From assembly GCA_963576565.1 (NCBI GenBank), contig OY755038.1:11485756-11549755 (forward strand): a DNA stretch of 64,000 nucleotides, in the 5' to 3' direction. The stretch comes from Aspidapion aeneum. Its lineage: Eukaryota > Arthropoda > Insecta > Coleoptera > Brentidae. Positions 60,240 to 64,000 of the stretch are shown here, one piece after another. The notes under the pieces are model-generated. The model saw nothing but the letters and a program-made list of their open reading frames with translations, made no database searches and was not told the origin of the DNA. The position numbers were made by a program, and so were the translations under genes. Positions within the stretch are counted from its first letter, which is position 1, and each line of letters starts with the position of its first letter.

Positions 60240-60570
60240 TTACCGTATGCTTTCACAAAAGTGGCGAGATCTACAAATACAAAAGAAACTACCACCAGAG
60301 AGAGAAAGCATTCGGTATCGCAGGCATTATCTTATTATTTCTCTTACCAATATCGTAAGATGAGATTCATATATCGTCTCTATAGCTTTACAAAAGTGTC
60401 ACATTGACCATGCAGTGCTCTGAAGAGTCCCTTAAGGACGAAACAGTTAACTGTCAACACTTAATAGGTGTCAATTAGATCTTGGACCCCCGTGGGTGTA
60501 CAGCTTTCGAGCCACCCACGGAAAAATACAAGAGAAACAAAATCTTTCTATGCGTGCTTAGCCACGAATA
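60240..60570. repeat. Dispersed relative of the 510-bp array unit
   Basis: It shares with 24790-25075 the run GCATTCGGTATCGCAGGCAT-like, 'TATCGTAAGAT', 'AGCTTTACAAAAGTGT', 'CAGTGCTCTGAAGAGTCCC', 'GACGAAACAGTTAACTGTCAACACTTA', 'ATCTTGGACCCCCGTGGGTGTACAGCTTTCGAGC'. It is a single copy with no inverted partner here. Confidence 0.7.
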
Positions 60571-60712
60571 ATTAAAATCAATAAAAATGTCAGATCTATA
60601 CGGTAAAGTAGAATTTTCTGCACTAAAAATAGTGTGAAAAATCACATTTTCAATACGCTCGTGGAAAAAAATCGTTTTTTATATTTTATACTACGACAGA
60701 AGTTTTAAAACT

Positions 60713-61363
60713 TTTAAGCGGGGTCTACACATAACGTTTTGCCTGACGTTTTACTTGATCAGGTAAAACGGATCAGGCAAAACCTTTCGTGTAGACAATA
60801 AAACGTACGTTTTGCCTGAACTGAACAGGACTGAAGTCGGACCTGTTGAACTGATCGGTAGAGGCTTTATTTCCGGTAAAACGTCAGTTTTAGCGGCATT
60901 TCGTGTGGTAGTGCATACAATTTTAATTCCTTTCGAGTGCAACTTAGATGTTGGTATATACGAAACGTCCGTCATTAGATAAGATAATTTTTTAGGAAAT
61001 CAAACAGGTTATTGTCTTCCTCCACTAATGTTTCATTTGTTTTAAACAAATAGTCCCGACATGTTTTGTAAGCAGAAACTTACATCTTCAGGGGACATTA
61101 CCAAACTAGATCAGCACAACATTTTGAAAAACTGGTTAAAAAACTATGTTTAGCTACTGAAACGGTTAAGTCATAGACATTTAAAACAGAAAACATTATT
61201 GAGAAAAGCAGTGCTTCCTCCATGATGTATCAAAAACTGATCTAAAAACGTACGTTAAAACTATCAAGTGTGTACGCTAGTCTTTCAACCGTCATACTTG
61301 ATTGACCCTTTTGATTGACAGGCAAGACGTAAGGTAAAATGTTATGTCTAGACCGGGCTTTAA
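60713..61363. mobile_element. Terminal-inverted-repeat element (641 bp), 5-bp TTTAA direct repeats
   Basis: The element is 60718-61358. GCGGGGTCTACACATAACGT 'TTTGCCTGACGTTTTA' at the left is matched inverted by the right end (complement of GCCCGGTCTAGACATAACAT 'TTTACCTTACG'). TTTAA occurs at 60713-60717 and 61359-61363. The left 75 bp also fold on themselves (GTCTACAC..GTTTTGCCTGA..GTTTTAC / GTAAAAC..TCAGGCAAAAC..GTGTAGAC). It is noncoding. The superfamily is uncertain. Confidence 0.65.
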
Positions 61364-62020
61364 ATATTACATATTCAATACAGCTCAATAAAATGTTTTG
61401 TTTTATTCTTGAACTTCATTTTTCTGCAATAAATCGCCTTGTCAAGTCGCCAACAAATTAATTAATTACATAAAGCATTTAAAGCAACATCATACGGTTT
61501 TACGTGGCAGTGGGATATTTTATTAAACTAGGTTAAGGTTCATTTATTGGGTATTTTTATTTTCCCAAAATATTTCATTCGAGCAATTCGAAAATCGTTG
61601 AGGCACGCCATATGCAATTTTTTATTCTGATGGGAAACTGTCCCAAAAATAATGTTTGTTTTTAAATCATGGGACTGCCATAGTCTGACCATATAGATGA
61701 GACCACTATTTTTCTTTCTAAATATTCATGGTACAAAAAAGTGTTACTTAGAGGGTGTCCATTAAGAATGGCAGCTGGATTTATCTTAGAAACTACTACA
61801 GCTACTACTAACCTATTCGGTTTCGATTCACACCCTTTAGGATCCCGGGAAAGAAGTCAGGGAAATTGATTTTCGACCTTATGTTTGCGATCTTTTGTAC
61901 TTTCGACCTTTTGTACTTTCGACCTTTTGTCCGCCGTCCTAGTCCTTTCCATAGACAGTTTAATAGGTAGTTACACTTTTGTGACGTTTTCAACCTCTAT
62001 ATTTATCATATGCTTAGAAC
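61364..62020. other. Noncoding; solo mariner-like terminus
   Basis: No gene was recognised. 61753-61800 matches the solo end at 5743-5810. A short repeated phrase 'CGACCTTTTGTACTTT' occurs at 61876-61930. Confidence 0.4.
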
Positions 62021-62642
62021 ATTGAACCAAGGCCAACACAAAAATAGAGGCCACGACCCTGAATCAATCAGCTGTTCTCCCGGGGCTGAATTTTACATTG
62101 GGTCTTATGGGAGGTCAGACGTTTTTTTATGATATTTTCAAAATGGCACTACAGATTTCCGCAAAAGTTCAGTGCAATATTCTCAGACACCATCCCGATA
62201 TTCCACCAAAGGTTTGTAAGGAAGCAACATGATTAAAAGGTTAAAATCTTCAAGATTTAGCATTCCTTATTTTGAATTCAAATTACCCGCCATGTACCAC
62301 ATGCCAACTGTTATATTTGACATTTATTTGACTTTGTCATATGTGATTGTCACATTCGCTTCTGCTTTAAACTTAATTTTTGTGTGAGCTAATGAAGCGG
62401 CTATGAAAAATTAGGGCTTACTATACATTTAAAAAAAATTGTTCTGCCAGAATAAAGTAAAAATAATCTCAAAAACGGCTTTATTTAAAAAAAATCAAAT
62501 ATCCATAAACCGTCATTCCAACTTCAATATTTTAAAGACAGTCAGCTGTGTCGTAACGTGACCATCAAAAAAAAAATCAGCGGATGTGACGTCAACAAAG
62601 TGGAGGATCGTGGCCCGTCCATTTTGATAGCCCTGATTGAAC
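62021..62642. mobile_element. MITE-A copy 4 (608 bp), 7-bp target duplication
   Basis: The element is 62028-62635, with CAAGGCCAACACAAAAATAG first and the complement of CAGGGCTATCAAAATGGACG last. ATTGAAC is repeated exactly at 62021-62027 and 62636-62642. It is the only complete copy here not nested in another recognised element. Confidence 0.92.
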
Positions 62643-62827
62643 TAATGTTCGAAGAGCATATGCATAACGACAGCAACAAAAAAGTCTTTGAGTTGTTTTT
62701 ATCTGTGCGTTCTTTTTTGTTAACCTACAGTTAGCATCTTTTCATCCAGAGACAGTTTACCTTTAATTTTATACCAACATGATATATTTAGTTTTTAATA
62801 TATTTATGGTTAGGAAGTATGTTTATT

Positions 62828-64000
62828 CAGGGCTATCAAAATGGACGGGCCACGATCCTCCACTTTGTTGACGTCACATCCGGGGCTGATTTTTTTTTTT
62901 GATGGTCACGTTACGACACAGCTGATTGTCTTTAAAATATTGAAGTTGGAATGACGGTTCATGGATATTTGATTTTTTTAAAATAAAGCCGTTTTTGAGA
63001 TTGTTTTTACTTTATACTGGCAGAACAATTTTTTTTTAATGTATAGTAAGCCCTAATTTTTCATAGCCGCTTCATAAGCTCACACAGGGCTATCAAAATG
63101 GACGGGCCACGATCCTCCACTTTGTTGACGTCACATCCGGGGCTGATTTTTTTTTGATGGTCACGTTACGACACAGCTGATTGTCTTTAGAATATTGAAG
63201 TTGGAATGACGGTTCATGGATATTTAATTTTTTTTAAAATTTGAGATTGTTTTTACTTTATTAAGGCAGAACAATTTTTTTGTAATGTATAGTAAGCCCT
63301 AATTTTTCATAGCCGCTTCATTAGCTCACACAAATATTAAGTTTAAAGCAGAAGCGAATGTGACAATCACATATGACAAAGTCAAATACATGTCAAATAT
63401 AACAGTTGGCATGTGGTACATGGCGGGTAATTTGAATTCAAAATAAGGAATGCTAAATTTTGAAGATTTTAACCTTTTAATCATGTTGCTTCCTTACAAA
63501 CCTTTGGTGGAATATCGGGATCGTGTCTGAGAATATTTCACTGAAATTTTGCGGAAATCTGTAGTGCCATTTTGAAAATATCATAAAAAAACGTCTGACC
63601 TCCCATAAGACCCAATGTAAAATTCAGCCCCGGGAGAACAGCTGATTTTTTCAGGGTCGTGGCCTCTGTTTTTGTGTTGGCCTTGGCTCACACAAAACTT
63701 AAGTTTAAAGCAGAAGCGAATGTGACAATTACATATGACAAAGTCAAATACATGTCAAATATAACAGTTGGCATGTGGTACATGGCGGGTAATTTGAATT
63801 CAAAATAAGGAATGCTAAATCTTGAAGATTTTAACCTTTTAATCATGTTGCTTCCTTACAAACCTTTGGTGGAGTATCGGGATGGTGTCCGAGAATATTT
63901 CACTGAAATTTTGCGGAAATCTGTAGTGGCATTTTGAAAATATCATAAAAAAACGTCTGACCTCCCATAAGACCCAATGTAAAATTCAGCCCCGGGAGAA
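62828..64000. mobile_element. MITE-A copy 5, split by copy 6 and cut by the window end
   Basis: It starts CAGGGCTATCAAAATGGACG at 62828 and runs to 63084. It is interrupted by copy 6, resumes at 63693 and continues to the window edge within its last ~50 bp. The preceding bases GTTTATT (62821-62827) are the predicted left half of its target duplication; the right half lies outside the window. Confidence 0.88.
63078..63692. mobile_element. MITE-A copy 6 (601 bp) nested in copy 5, 7-bp target duplication
   Basis: The element is 63085-63685, in the same orientation as its host copy. GCTCACA is repeated exactly at 63078-63084 and 63686-63692; this heptamer is single in intact siblings (for example at 63323-63329 inside copy 6 itself). 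It has a small internal deletion relative to the other copies near 63238. Confidence 0.92.

Noticed and set aside
57412..64000. Further exons of the RIIa/IQ gene
   Set aside because: I looked for in-frame, acidic or repeat-like exons with splice sites but found none I could support; most of the interval is repeats.

Overview
This looks like about 64 kb of an insect nuclear genome. Genes have GT..AG introns, intergenic and intronic DNA is very AT-rich, and cut-and-paste transposon debris is dense. A beetle is plausible but not proven. I recognise three protein-coding genes, all on the + strand. (1) A taranis (tara)-type SERTA-domain transcription cofactor, with coding exons at 7259-7507, 7959-8095 and 8426-9116. 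(2) Dph5, the diphthine methyl-transfer enzyme, with four exons at 17030-17164, 17263-17617, 25463-25609 and 29630-29826; its 7.8 kb and 4.0 kb introns are filled with mobile elements. (3) A giant gene with an N-terminal RIIa docking domain and two IQ motifs, exons 44012-44204, 45124-56852 and 57217-57411, that is still open at the last donor I can follow. Its middle exon is one 11.7 kb reading frame that includes two internal protein-repeat blocks.

Layout. 1-7000: no recognised gene; degenerate tandem repeats and two non-LTR retrotransposon remnants. 7.2-9.1 kb: tara. 9.1-14.7 kb: extremely AT-rich DNA with almost no recognisable transposon insertion, possibly a long 3' UTR. 14.7-17 kb: a GC-rich hAT-like MITE, a small MITE and the Dph5 promoter. 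17-29.8 kb: Dph5, with a decayed THAP-domain fragment and a zinc-finger-like fragment in its introns. 29.9-39.4 kb: MITEs, LINE fragments and mariner-like elements. 39.5-42.9 kb: a composite array of ~510-bp units with two further elements nested in it. 43-57.4 kb: the RIIa/IQ gene with a pogo-like insertion in its first visible intron. 57.4-64 kb: probable intron or intergenic DNA with repeats, ending in a nest of MITE-A copies.

The best candidate for something undescribed is the transposon system. One ~605-bp MITE family (called MITE-A here) has six copies in the window and makes exact 7-bp target duplications at four independent sites, two of them inside its own siblings. A second, unrelated short family (MITE-B) also makes 7-bp duplications, and one of its copies has a matching empty site in the window. 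Both families end in 5'-CA..TG-3'. From memory, 7-bp duplications are known for Galileo-type members of the P superfamily, whose transposases carry THAP DNA-binding domains; a damaged THAP fragment lies in the window. The 39.5-42.9 kb locus is a three-layer nest: a composite inverted array flanked by a 12-bp direct repeat, a hAT-like element inside it with an 8-bp duplication, and a MITE-A inside that with a 7-bp duplication.

All family names come from reading the translated sequence; no searches were run.
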